This document shows positions 1 to 7,208 of a stretch of 13,268 bases of DNA, in pieces. Origin of the DNA: Gammaproteobacteria bacterium (GTDB lineage: Bacteria; Pseudomonadota; Gammaproteobacteria; BMS3Bbin11). The stretch covers positions 1 to 13,268 of the forward strand of contig JAUWVE010000023.1 in NCBI GenBank assembly GCA_030617565.1, given 5' to 3'. Position numbers and translations under genes: made by a program. Under the pieces are notes generated by a model. The model was given only the letters and a program-made list of their open reading frames with translations. It was not told the DNA's origin and did not search any database. How positions within the stretch are numbered: position 1 is the stretch's first letter; each line of letters starts with the position of its first letter.

Positions 1-809
1 AGGCCACGGTAGAAAACGTGGTCGATTTCATTGCCAAAGATGGTGATCCTGTTTTTACTCTTATAGGTGACGGCTTTTAGAGAAAGATCGGTGACCATGT
101 TGTTGATGATCTCTTTTCTGCTGTCGTTCCAGCTATTGAAATCTCCTGCTACGATAACCGGGCCCTGATGCTGGCTTATAGCGGCTTTTAGTGCATCTAT
201 CTGAGCACCATAGACTTCTGTACCCAGGGTGAAGTTGATGCTGTGAATATTGGCGACCAGCAACCTTTCATCAGTACCTGAAAGCTTGTATTTGTTGACC
301 AGGACTGTTTTTGGCAGTCTCAGAAATGGTTCAGTAGTCCTCAGGCCACAGCTGGAAACAGGTTTGACTCTGGAGCCTGTAAGCACACCTGTCGCTTCAT
401 CATTTACATAGAAACCGGTGTTCAGTGTCCAGTGTATGCTTTGTTTCTTGAGCGTTTCTTTAACTTCAGGGTTCAGACGTGCCTCCTGAATAATCACAAG
501 ATCCTTGCCGTCACTAAGCTTGCGAAAATCACTGGCCCAGTTCTTCTTCTCACCCTTATAGATATTCCAGTTCAGTATCGTAATGTTGTTTGCATCCAGT
601 TCATGTTCGCCTGCACGATTTTTATCAGAATACGACTGAGTCTGTTTGATATCACAATTATTGATGCTAATTGAACGATCTTCATTCAGCCCCTTGTTGA
701 CGATTTGGGTTTGCTCTGGAACTGTTACACAGCCAGAGGCAAACACTGTGCCTGCAATGATAGCTGAAGCAACAAAAAGTGATTTTTTATATCTAAATTT
801 AATGCTCAT
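1..809 (-). CDS. YafD-like endonuclease/exonuclease/phosphatase-fold lipoprotein (3' end cut by window)
   Basis: Partial gene of 269 visible codons; the C-terminus lies beyond position 1. The protein has the endonuclease/exonuclease/phosphatase fold (PF03372) and matches the E. coli YafD pattern closely: NWN at residues 80-82, the IIQEA metal-site glutamate at 109, ANIHSINF with His189, GDFNSW at 222-227 and IDHVFYRG at 262-269. Only the final SDH-containing strand, about 30 residues in YafD, is missing. Unlike E. coli YafD, it has an N-terminal hydrophobic segment ending FASGC, so Cys27 is probably lipidated and the enzyme would act in the periplasm or at a membrane; the lipobox has Ala rather than Leu at -3, so this is probable, not certain. 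Its substrate is unknown; nucleic acid, inositol phosphates and lipid phosphates are all possible for this fold. The ATG at 809 is the first in frame before the signal; only a weak AGG precedes it. A TATAAT box lies just upstream. Confidence 0.9.
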   Translation of the reverse strand, partial: MSIKFRYKKSLFVASAIIAGTVFASGCVTVPEQTQIVNKGLNEDRSISINNCDIKQTQSYSDKNRAGEHELDANNITILNWNIYKGEKKNWASDFRKLSDGKDLVIIQEARLNPEVKETLKKQSIHWTLNTGFYVNDEATGVLTGSRVKPVSSCGLRTTEPFLRLPKTVLVNKYKLSGTDERLLVANIHSINFTLGTEVYGAQIDALKAAISQHQGPVIVAGDFNSWNDSRKEIINNMVTDLSLKAVTYKSKNRITIFGNEIDHVFYRG

Positions 810-839
810 TTAAAATGCCTGGGTTGCTGATTGAGCATG

Positions 840-868
840 ATTATAAATCAACCAGCCCGATCCTTAAA
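840..868 (-). promoter_or_regulatory. Sigma70-like promoter for the YafD-like gene
   Basis: On the minus strand there is a perfect TATAAT at 845-840 and, 17 bases upstream, TTTAAG at 868-863 (3 of 6 to TTGACA). Transcription would begin near 833, leaving a leader of roughly 24 bases before the ATG at 809. The -10 match and spacing are good; the -35 is weak. This would let the gene be transcribed independently of the lipoprotein gene upstream. Confidence 0.45.
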
Positions 869-980
869 TATATGGTCTCTATGACGTTTTTTACAAGCCG
901 CCAGCTAAAAAAGACTGGCAGATTGACAGTTTACCTGGATATAACAATATATCTTGACTTAATACGCCAATAATTTGGCC

Positions 981-1556
981 TTAATCGGCTATTTTTGTCG
1001 CGACAGGTAGTATGGTTAAGTATGATCCTACGGCTCCTTCAAATTCATCCATGTACATTCGCCTGGAAAGATAACCGTCCCAGGCCTCGCCACAAACAAG
1101 GCGATAGATATCAGGATACTGGTCTGATTCGAGATAGAGATAGGTTTTGACCAGCCATGTGATTACTTCAGCGCCAGACATAAATGATAGATCATCTCCC
1201 GCTGATGCAATCATTGTCCGCTTTGAATTGCTTTTGCGGGTAAAGGGTTCCTGATCGCGAACGACACGCATAATACGAAAATCGATAGCGGGAATTTCTT
1301 TATCCAGTTTGTCTATCGTATTGACGACCATCTGGCAGTATGGCTCCCATTTGTTTGTTTCCCCCGGGGTTCTCAACTGCTTGCTGAACTGGAGGGATGC
1401 ACGAACTTCACCCGCCGGCACTGTTAAAGGACTGTTGACCCTGAGGATACTGCCAGCTTTTACATCAGACAGGTAAATCTTGTTTACTTTTTTCTGATTT
1501 GTGCTGCAACTGACCAGGAAAAGGCTCAGTATGGTGAGAATGAAAAGTTGTTTCAT
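981..1556 (-). CDS. Unrecognised lipoprotein, 191 aa
   Basis: I do not recognise the family. The first 16 residues form a classical lipoprotein signal (basic MK, hydrophobic core, LVSC lipobox), so Cys17 is probably lipidated and the protein anchored to the inner or outer membrane. Ser follows Cys, which in Enterobacteria favours the outer membrane. The mature part is mixed alpha/beta with two cysteines near residues 74 and 154 that could pair in the periplasm, and a basic patch around 105-113. There are no recognisable catalytic motifs. Start: the ATG at 1556 is the only one giving the signal peptide, though no clear Shine-Dalgarno sequence precedes it. It lies between two other exported-protein genes on the same strand, with spacers of 171 and 118 bases, so probably a separate transcript. 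It is a real gene judging by the intact signal and the full-length frame. Confidence 0.8.
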   Translation of the reverse strand: MKQLFILTILSLFLVSCSTNQKKVNKIYLSDVKAGSILRVNSPLTVPAGEVRASLQFSKQLRTPGETNKWEPYCQMVVNTIDKLDKEIPAIDFRIMRVVRDQEPFTRKSNSKRTMIASAGDDLSFMSGAEVITWLVKTYLYLESDQYPDIYRLVCGEAWDGYLSRRMYMDEFEGAVGSYLTILPVATKIAD

Positions 1557-1674
1557 AGTCGGTACAGAATCATTGTATCCCAGTGCCCATTTCCTTGACC
1601 CTTATATCAGCATAGCACAGGTCACGTTTTTTTCCAGTTACAGGCAAGGGTTGCCGCAAATTTCGGGTTGTTAG

Positions 1675-2640
1675 TCAGTAGGCGACAAAGGCCCTTAATA
1701 CCTGTCCTTTCTTACTTATAGTCCAGACGTGGCGGTGGCTTGATGAGGGTACTTTCTTACCGCCCTGAGTAAGAAATGGTTGAAACGTATCGACCTGACT
1801 GAAGGCAAGGTCTTTGCCTGATCCCGGCCCAGCCGGAGTCCATTCCTTGTCCTTGGAAAGATCAAGGCCATAAAACTTGCCGTCTTCAGCAATGATATAT
1901 ACAAGCTTGCCAGAAGATACCAGGGCTGAGGCACGGGCATTGCCGGGGAGTTCCTGCCATCCTTTTTTTTCAGGTAAATAAATAAAAATCTTTTTGTCGT
2001 GATTGATGATGAAAACAAGATCGTACCAGTCAGGCTTATCGCTGCTGCCCGCATTGTAGGATTCTGCAAAAAGATCCAGGGCATTAAATGTATCAGAGAT
2101 TTCCTGTCCACTGCTATCAAGTAATTTTACCGGCAGCATTTTCCAGGCCTTGCCGTCACCCCCATAAACATGACCGCTTCTGGCGCCTATCATATATGGA
2201 GAGCCATTGGCCTTTGAAACCGAGATGCGTCTTGCTTTGCCATTGCCGGGATACTCCAGCCAGCTACTGTTAGGGCTGGCGAAGTTGCCATCGAGATGAT
2301 AAATCTTGTTACTTTTAAGGCCAACAACCCATGGCACGCCATCACCATCGATACTGATGTCCATGGCTTCACCACCACCTGAAACCTTCTGCCAGCTTTC
2401 GTAGACTTCACCAAACCAGTCCCCGGTCGATTCCTTACCAATTTCCTTATTAAGAAAGAAAATATGCCCCTTTTCATCAAGAATTACCGGTGTTTCACGA
2501 TAGACATCCAGGGCAACAGCACGACCATCATCATTGCTGAATAATAAATTCCATTGACCGAGTTGAGGTGGTGTGGCCCAGCTTATGCCAGAGAAAAAGA
2601 AAGTGACGAGAAACAGGAAGCCTGTATATCTAAATTTCAT
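1675..2640 (-). CDS. Secreted tectonin-like six-bladed beta-propeller protein
   Basis: 321 residues from the chosen start. Residues 1-22 are a Sec signal peptide ending SWA before TPP. The rest is built from about six repeats of 35-45 residues with the tectonin pattern: a W, then PG or GG, then a small-residue/I-S strand, then a hydrophobic strand and a final G-x-[IV]-[YF] strand. Approximate blades are 30-66, 83-118, 127-162, 166-213, 218-253 and 257-318. Clear examples are DISIDGDGVPWVVG with NKIYHLDG, and RRISV with GHVYGGDG. Tectonin propellers in other organisms bind sugars or lipopolysaccharide, so a carbohydrate-binding periplasmic or secreted role is a reasonable inference, not shown. 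There is no attached catalytic domain. The frame is open 33 codons further upstream (to 2739), but that stretch has no signal-peptide character. I chose the ATG at 2640, preceded by a weak GGA; the ATG four codons earlier (2652) is the alternative. Divergent from gnd. Confidence 0.75.
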   Translation of the reverse strand: MKFRYTGFLFLVTFFFSGISWATPPQLGQWNLLFSNDDGRAVALDVYRETPVILDEKGHIFFLNKEIGKESTGDWFGEVYESWQKVSGGGEAMDISIDGDGVPWVVGLKSNKIYHLDGNFASPNSSWLEYPGNGKARRISVSKANGSPYMIGARSGHVYGGDGKAWKMLPVKLLDSSGQEISDTFNALDLFAESYNAGSSDKPDWYDLVFIINHDKKIFIYLPEKKGWQELPGNARASALVSSGKLVYIIAEDGKFYGLDLSKDKEWTPAGPGSGKDLAFSQVDTFQPFLTQGGKKVPSSSHRHVWTISKKGQVLRAFVAY

Positions 2641-2751
2641 TTTGGAATCCATAGTGTGATTTGTCTGGAAAGTGTTCTGATTATGCCTCTTATAAGATAA
2701 TCTATCACATTCAATCCGTTGCGCTATGATTTTAATCAAGTTTTAGCGGGA

Positions 2752-2781
2752 TTGGGAGTATTCAACATCCTGATGTAAGAT
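2752..2781 (+). promoter_or_regulatory. Candidate promoter for gnd-zwf
   Basis: TTGGGA (2752-2757) and TAAGAT (2776-2781) each match the sigma70 consensus at 4 of 6 positions and are 18 bases apart. A start near 2788 would leave a 17-base leader carrying the GGAG ribosome binding site at 2796-2799. This is the best pair I can see in the 164-base spacer between the divergent tectonin-like gene and gnd, but both boxes are imperfect. Confidence 0.25.
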
Positions 2782-2804
2782 CTTGAAATTTAACTGGAGT
2801 ATGT

Positions 2805-4253
2805 ATGACAGAAGCAGATATCGGACTTATTGGCCTCGCTGTTATGGGGCAGAACCTTGCCCTGAATATGAATGATCATGGTTTTAAGGTGTCGGTTCAC
2901 AATCGTACAGCCAGCAAGACCGCAGACTTTCTGCAAGGACCCGCCAGTTCGACAAATATATCTGGCTTTGACTCTCTTGAGGCTTTTGTTTCATCACTAG
3001 AAACCCCGCGCAAGATAATCATGATGATTCGTGCAGGCAAACCGGTAGATGACCTGATAGCCAGCCTGCTGCCGCTGCTGGACAAAGGAGATATCATCAT
3101 TGATGGTGGAAATTCACTATTTACCGATAGCAACCGCCGCTATCAGGAACTATCAGGCGAAGGCTACTATTTTATCGGTACGGGTATTTCCGGTGGCGAA
3201 GAAGGTGCTCGCTATGGGCCGTCTATTATGCCTGGAGGAGATATAGCTGCCTGGCCGGCAGTAAAAGAGATATTGCAGGCCATATCGGCAAAAGTCGATG
3301 GTGAGCCCTGTTGTCAGTGGGTAGGACCAGCCGGTGCGGGGCACTATGTCAAAATGGTACATAACGGTATTGAATATGGCGACATGCAACTTATTGCTGA
3401 GGCCTACCATCTGATGCGTACCGGTCTGGCTATGGGCGTTGATGAGATACAGGAAACTTTTGCAGGATGGAATAAGGGCGTGCTGGATTCATATTTGATA
3501 GAAATTACGGCGAACATTCTTGCCGTTCGTGATGAAAATGGTGAGCCTGTACTCGACAGTATTCTGGACGCCGCAGGACAAAAAGGAACAGGCAAATGGA
3601 CAGGCATCAACGCGCTTGAGCTTGGTGTGCCATTAACATTGATTGTAGAGGCAGTGTTTGCACGTTGTCTGTCTTCGATCAAGGAAGAGCGGGTTCGGGC
3701 TGATACTCTGTTAGCGAGCTCTCACGCTGTTTTTGATGGTGATAAAGCACAGGCACTTAAATCTATTCATGATGCGTTGTATGCCTCTAAAATAATTTCC
3801 TATGCCCAGGGTTACATGCTGATGCGCGATGCGGCAATAGAGTACGACTGGCAGTTAAATTATGCCAATATAGCCATGATGTGGCGGGGTGGCTGCATTA
3901 TACGCAGCCGTTTTCTGGCAAATATCATGCAGGCTTTTGATGACGATCCGGCACTGGATAACCTGCTGCTGGACAAGTTTTTTATCGGTGAGATTAAAGT
4001 TTCCGAGGCGGGTTGGAGAGAGGCAGCGATGCTGGGAATCAAGCTTGCCATCCCACTGCCGTCCATGTCATCAGCACTTGCCTTCTTCGATGGTTATCGC
4101 CGAGGGCGTTTACCGGCAAATCTGATCCAGGCACAGCGGGACTATTTTGGTGCACACACTTATGAGCGTATCGATCGCCCGCGTGGGGAGTACTTTCACA
4201 CAGACTGGACTGGTGAAGGTGGGGATGTGGCATCCGGTCAGTATGAGGTCTGA
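2805..4253 (+). CDS. gnd: 6-phosphogluconate dehydrogenase, decarboxylating (NADP type)
   Basis: Gnd oxidatively decarboxylates 6-phosphogluconate to ribulose-5-phosphate and makes NADPH, the last oxidative step of the pentose phosphate pathway, in the cytosol. At 482 residues this is the long dimeric form (E. coli 468), not the short tetrameric GntZ form. Visible motifs: the Rossmann GLIGLAVMGQN at 7-17; NRT at 33-35, the usual NADP-preferring signature; SGGEEGARYGPSIMPGG at 129-145; and VKMVHNGIEYGD, where Lys183, Asn187 and Glu190 fall exactly at the catalytic positions known for sheep and E. coli enzymes. KGTGKWT follows, and the C-terminal tail carries FGAHTYER, which reaches into the partner subunit's active site. 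The ATG at 2805 has GGAG five bases upstream; the ATG at 2801 is out of frame. zwf begins 3 bases after the stop, so the two are cotranscribed. Confidence 0.98.
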   Translation: MTEADIGLIGLAVMGQNLALNMNDHGFKVSVHNRTASKTADFLQGPASSTNISGFDSLEAFVSSLETPRKIIMMIRAGKPVDDLIASLLPLLDKGDIIIDGGNSLFTDSNRRYQELSGEGYYFIGTGISGGEEGARYGPSIMPGGDIAAWPAVKEILQAISAKVDGEPCCQWVGPAGAGHYVKMVHNGIEYGDMQLIAEAYHLMRTGLAMGVDEIQETFAGWNKGVLDSYLIEITANILAVRDENGEPVLDSILDAAGQKGTGKWTGINALELGVPLTLIVEAVFARCLSSIKEERVRADTLLASSHAVFDGDKAQALKSIHDALYASKIISYAQGYMLMRDAAIEYDWQLNYANIAMMWRGGCIIRSRFLANIMQAFDDDPALDNLLLDKFFIGEIKVSEAGWREAAMLGIKLAIPLPSMSSALAFFDGYRRGRLPANLIQAQRDYFGAHTYERIDRPRGEYFHTDWTGEGGDVASGQYEV

Positions 4254-4256
4254 GTA

Positions 4257-5756
4257 ATGACGAGTTTGAAAATGGATGCATCTTCTCTGGTCATTTTTGG
4301 CGCCACGGGCAATCTGTCGAAAATCAAATTGATGCCGGCACTGTACCTGCTTGAAAAAGCCGGTCAGCTGCACCCTGAAACAAAAATCATTGCCACCGGC
4401 CGGCGTGACTGGGATAACGAAAAATGTGTTGCTGAAGTACGAAGCTGGGTCGAAGAAGCTGTCGCGGGTCGTTTTGATGAGGATACTTTCGAGCGTTTTT
4501 CATTTCGGTTGAGATACATCCGGGTTGATTATAGCCAGGCAGGGATCTGGTCATCGTTAAAACAGCAGCTGGAAGAAGAAATTTCTGCTGGAACCCTGTC
4601 CGCCAACATGGCGTTCTATATGGCGATCCGGCCTGCAGAATTTGGTCTGGTTGTTGATGGTCTGGGTGACAATGGTCTGCTGAATGAAGCCACAGGCTGG
4701 CGTCGCGTCGTCATCGAAAAACCCTTTGGCTATGATTTGCAAAGCGCACAGCTTCTACAGCTGGAGATCAGCCGTCACCTTAAGGAAGAGCAGATATTTC
4801 GCATTGACCATTATCTGGGTAAAGGCACAGTACAAAATGTCAATGTTTTCCGTTTTGCCAATACCATGCTTGAGCCACTGTGGAATCGTAATTATATTGA
4901 TCATGTTCAGATTACCCATTCAGAAACTGCAGGGGTTGGAACACGTGCCGCTTATTACGATAGTAGCGGAGCCATGCGTGACATGATTCAGAGCCATTTG
5001 CTTCAGCTGCTGTCACTGGTTGCGATGGAACCACCCGCCACCATGGACGCAGAAGACCTGCGTGACGAAAAGGTCAAGGTACTGAAATCGATACGGCCAA
5101 TTAGCGAAGAGGATTTATCTACACGGGCATTTCGTGCGCAGTATGCAGCCGGTTACGTAAATAATGAAAAAGTTAGAGGATATCTTGATGAAGAAGGTGT
5201 CCCGGCTGACAGTAACACGGAAACTTATGCCGCACTGAAGCTTTATATCGATAACTGGCGATGGCGAGGGGTCCCTTTCTATCTGCGTACAGGCAAGCGT
5301 ATGGCAAAGCGCCAGTCGATGATATCCATCTGTTTTCGGTATCCTCCACAACAGTTGTTTCGAGATGTCAGCCAGTCAGAGATGAAACAGAACTGGTTAC
5401 TGCTGGGTATTCAACCCTGTAACTGCCTGCGCATGGAAGTGACGGTTAAGGAGCCTGGTTTTGAAATGCAAATGCGCCAGACCAGCCTCAACGCTTCCCT
5501 GCTGGATGAGGGAGAGTTCAAAGTTGATGCCTATGAAGGTCTATTGCTGGATATTCTGCAGGGAGACCGCTCACTTTTTCTCCGTTATGATGAAGTGGAT
5601 TATGCATGGAAAATTGTAGACCCGGTGATTGATGCCTGGTCGAAGGACAGGAATCCATTGCAAACTTATCCGGCAGGTAGCTGGGGCCCACCTGAGAGCA
5701 GGGTGATCTTTGATAAGCCACAGACACGATGGCGACATAGTCTTGACCCTGTGTAA
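4257..5756 (+). CDS. zwf: Glucose-6-phosphate 1-dehydrogenase
   Basis: Zwf oxidises glucose-6-phosphate to 6-phosphogluconolactone, producing NAD(P)H, the entry to the oxidative pentose phosphate and Entner-Doudoroff routes. 499 residues, normal for the family. The N-terminal cofactor motif is GATGNLSKIKLMPALY at 15-30; EKPFG at 154-158 and RIDHYLGK at 182-189 mark the substrate site, with His185 the phosphate-binding histidine. MIQSHLLQ at 243-250 holds the catalytic base His247. The C-terminus has the expected YPAGSWGP motif. Oddities: the usual GKE after the RIDHYL motif is GKG here (Gly190, codon GGC), QNH is QSH at 245-247, and the usual EGRGGYYD stretch reads GTRAAYYD, so this is a divergent branch. 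All other key residues are intact and I expect activity. The start at 4257 has GAGG inside the end of gnd, eight bases upstream; the in-frame ATG at 4272 is less likely. Translationally close-coupled to gnd. Confidence 0.97.
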   Translation: MTSLKMDASSLVIFGATGNLSKIKLMPALYLLEKAGQLHPETKIIATGRRDWDNEKCVAEVRSWVEEAVAGRFDEDTFERFSFRLRYIRVDYSQAGIWSSLKQQLEEEISAGTLSANMAFYMAIRPAEFGLVVDGLGDNGLLNEATGWRRVVIEKPFGYDLQSAQLLQLEISRHLKEEQIFRIDHYLGKGTVQNVNVFRFANTMLEPLWNRNYIDHVQITHSETAGVGTRAAYYDSSGAMRDMIQSHLLQLLSLVAMEPPATMDAEDLRDEKVKVLKSIRPISEEDLSTRAFRAQYAAGYVNNEKVRGYLDEEGVPADSNTETYAALKLYIDNWRWRGVPFYLRTGKRMAKRQSMISICFRYPPQQLFRDVSQSEMKQNWLLLGIQPCNCLRMEVTVKEPGFEMQMRQTSLNASLLDEGEFKVDAYEGLLLDILQGDRSLFLRYDEVDYAWKIVDPVIDAWSKDRNPLQTYPAGSWGPPESRVIFDKPQTRWRHSLDPV

Positions 5757-5837
5757 TAATAAAAAAATCCGGCAACACTTAACGCTGGGAGCAGGTCTTG
5801 ATTTTTTCGATAAATGAAAATAATAGGGAGAAGTTGA

Positions 5838-6401
5838 ATGAGTATTGAAGCGGAAGCAATGGATGAAATCAGCAAGAAATGGGGCTGGTTCCTGGCAATC
5901 GGTATTATTTTGGTGATTCTTGGAATGATAGGTATAGGCGCTACATTTGCCCTGACCCTGACGACAGTAACGTTTTTCGGTTTTTTGATTGTAATTGCTG
6001 GCGTGTTCCAGTTGATCGATGCTTTTAGGCAAAAGGGCTGGTCGCTAATTGGAAATATTCTTATCGCTCTACTATATGGTGCGGTCGGTTATACAATGAT
6101 AACGAACCCGATGCTGGCATCTGCAACCCTGACCCTGTTTATTGCCTGGGCGCTGATTGCAATTGGTATCATCCGAATTGTCGTGGCATTTAGAATGAAA
6201 GGTGCACCAGGCTGGATATGGACCCTGATTGCTGGCATAGCCGCTATCGTGCTCGGCATCATGATTCTAAATAACTGGCCCGAATCCGGCTTGTGGGTGA
6301 TTGGCATGTTTGTTGCCATTGAGCTGATCTTCAATGGCTGGGGCTTGATTATGCTTGGGCTGGCAGCGAAAAAAATGCATAAGGGCGATATACGGCTTTA
6401 A
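5838..6401 (+). CDS. HdeD-family (DUF308) inner-membrane protein
   Basis: 187 residues with six predicted membrane helices at about 17-39, 43-63, 70-88, 93-117, 124-145 and 150-175, a short acidic cytoplasmic N-terminus and a basic C-terminus. The two-helix repeats of small and aliphatic residues (AIGIILVILGMIGIG; GIAAIVLGIMIL) and the FR-x-KG loops after helices 2 and 4 are typical of the HdeD/DUF308 family. E. coli HdeD is linked to acid resistance at high cell density; the molecular activity of the family is unknown. The ATG at 5838 has GGGAG seven bases upstream. It lies 81 bases after zwf with no terminator visible between, so it may be read through from gnd-zwf. It ends just before the heptad-repeat hairpin, which probably ends the transcript. 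Confidence 0.88.
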   Translation: MSIEAEAMDEISKKWGWFLAIGIILVILGMIGIGATFALTLTTVTFFGFLIVIAGVFQLIDAFRQKGWSLIGNILIALLYGAVGYTMITNPMLASATLTLFIAWALIAIGIIRIVVAFRMKGAPGWIWTLIAGIAAIVLGIMILNNWPESGLWVIGMFVAIELIFNGWGLIMLGLAAKKMHKGDIRL

Positions 6402-6406
6402 AATCG

Positions 6407-6436
6407 GGACTAAGGACTAAGGACTAAGGACTAAGG
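6407..6436. repeat. Tandem heptanucleotide repeat, four GGACTAA units
   Basis: Four perfect copies of GGACTAA run from 6407 to 6434, followed by GG. The array starts five bases after the HdeD-family stop codon. It forms the left arm of the long hairpin listed next. Perfect short tandem arrays like this can change copy number by replication slippage. Confidence 0.97.
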
Positions 6437-6476
6437 GGCTGTATTTTTCTTTGTCGTTCATCCTTTGTCTTTGGTC
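6408..6476. terminator. Long heptad-repeat hairpin between convergent genes, probable bidirectional terminator
   Basis: The heptad array (left arm 6408-6436) pairs with a degenerate heptad series (right arm 6448-6476) around an 11-base loop. I count 24 paired positions of 29, 21 of them Watson-Crick and 3 G-U; mismatches are at 6418, 6424, 6425, 6428 and 6432. The outer 15 positions have a single mismatch. Read on the minus strand, the right arm is itself four heptads in the same phase (GACCAAA, GACAAAG, GATGAAC, GACAAAG). It fills the space between the HdeD-family stop and the Rieske-fusion stop, the classical place for a shared terminator. A U tract is not clear on either side, so Rho-independent action is inferred from position and stem length only. 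Confidence 0.6.
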
Positions 6477-6487
6477 TGCTTCATTCC

Positions 6488-7114
6488 CTACCAGAACACT
6501 TTAAGTGTTCCATCTTTGATTTCATGTTTGAATTCATTTAACGGCCGATTTCCGACGTCGGTACATTCACCGGTGGTGACTTCAAATACCCAATGGTGTT
6601 TGGGGCAGGTCAATTTTGTTCCTTCCAGAGCCAGGTGCGGGATATCAGTCACCTGGTGCGGGCAGCGACTGTCATAAACCCGGAAGTCATCGCCATCACG
6701 ATAGATATACAGATTACGGCTGCCACTTTCACGATAACTGATCTCCCCTGCAGGGAATTCATCTACAGATCCGATCGTATGCCATTCCGGTACAGCATCC
6801 AGATTGTCAGGGTAAAATTCAGGTATATCCATATCCAGCAGTATTTCAGCTGCCCAGACGATCTTGGCAAAGCCTAGCGTCGGCAGTGCCATGAACAGGG
6901 CGTCCAGCACTTCGTTGGCTGTGGCACCATTACGTAGAGCGCGTGTCAGATACTGCCGAAACCCGCCTTCGGTTTGCGCATCAACCTTGGTAATTATCGA
7001 AATCAGGTCGCGCGTACGGGTGTCCAGGTGTTTGCCGGCCTCTTTAAGCATTTTGAAATAGGGTAATACCGCGTCAGGGCGGGCGGCAATCAGGTAATTC
7101 AGGGCGTCACTCAT
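6488..7114 (-). CDS. Carboxymuconolactone-decarboxylase-like domain fused to a Rieske [2Fe-2S] domain
   Basis: 208 residues. Residues 1-95 are an all-helical AhpD/CMD-like domain: the RTRDLISI helix at 33-40 and the RALRNGATANEVLDAL segment at 58-73 match the family's hallmark. Residues 108-208 are a Rieske ferredoxin domain with the cluster ligands Cys141-x-His143 and Cys160-x2-His163, in CPH and CPKHHW. The thiol-active CMD motif is gone: by alignment to C-x2-C-x3-H the positions are Thr48, Gly51 and Tyr55, so the N-domain cannot act as an AhpD-type peroxidase or disulphide reductase and may be a scaffold, oligomerisation or substrate-binding module. The Rieske part should carry electrons, in the manner of ferredoxins of ring-hydroxylating and diiron monooxygenases, but no oxygenase or reductase gene is adjacent. 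No signal peptide, so cytosolic. The ATG at 7114 has GGAGA six bases upstream. Divergent from pgl. Confidence 0.88.
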   Translation of the reverse strand: MSDALNYLIAARPDAVLPYFKMLKEAGKHLDTRTRDLISIITKVDAQTEGGFRQYLTRALRNGATANEVLDALFMALPTLGFAKIVWAAEILLDMDIPEFYPDNLDAVPEWHTIGSVDEFPAGEISYRESGSRNLYIYRDGDDFRVYDSRCPHQVTDIPHLALEGTKLTCPKHHWVFEVTTGECTDVGNRPLNEFKHEIKDGTLKVFW

Positions 7115-7208
7115 TTATTATCTCCGAGGAAAAATGTGCAGTACGTGTGATTTTAGAAAATGAACTTACTAACGTGATATGAATATCAGGTATTCTATCG
7201 GTTGATCT

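Noticed and set aside
898..921. Hairpin CTGCCAG / CTGGCGG on the minus strand after the lipoprotein gene
   Set aside because: The stem is seven pairs with a G-U, and the T run lies in the loop rather than after the stem; it is not a convincing terminator.
1641..1655. GGCAA-GGG-TTGCC inverted repeat downstream of the tectonin-like gene
   Set aside because: It has only five pairs, a 3-base loop and no T tract in the direction of that gene; it is too weak to call a terminator.
1716..2120. 134-codon frame overlapping the tectonin-like gene on the same strand
   Set aside because: It is an alternate frame of a gene with clear repeats and a signal peptide. Its own translation shows no protein-like pattern.
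788..2637. Identical 13 bases (TATATCTAAATTT) at the 5' ends of the YafD-like and tectonin-like genes, both encoding KFRY
   Set aside because: In 13 kb a few chance pairs of identical 13-mers are expected, more in AT-rich DNA, and the flanks do not match, so no shared origin can be claimed.
5571..6032. 153-codon minus-strand frame over the zwf end and HdeD start
   Set aside because: It is antisense to two well-supported genes and rich in His, Ser and Pro without motif or ribosome binding site.
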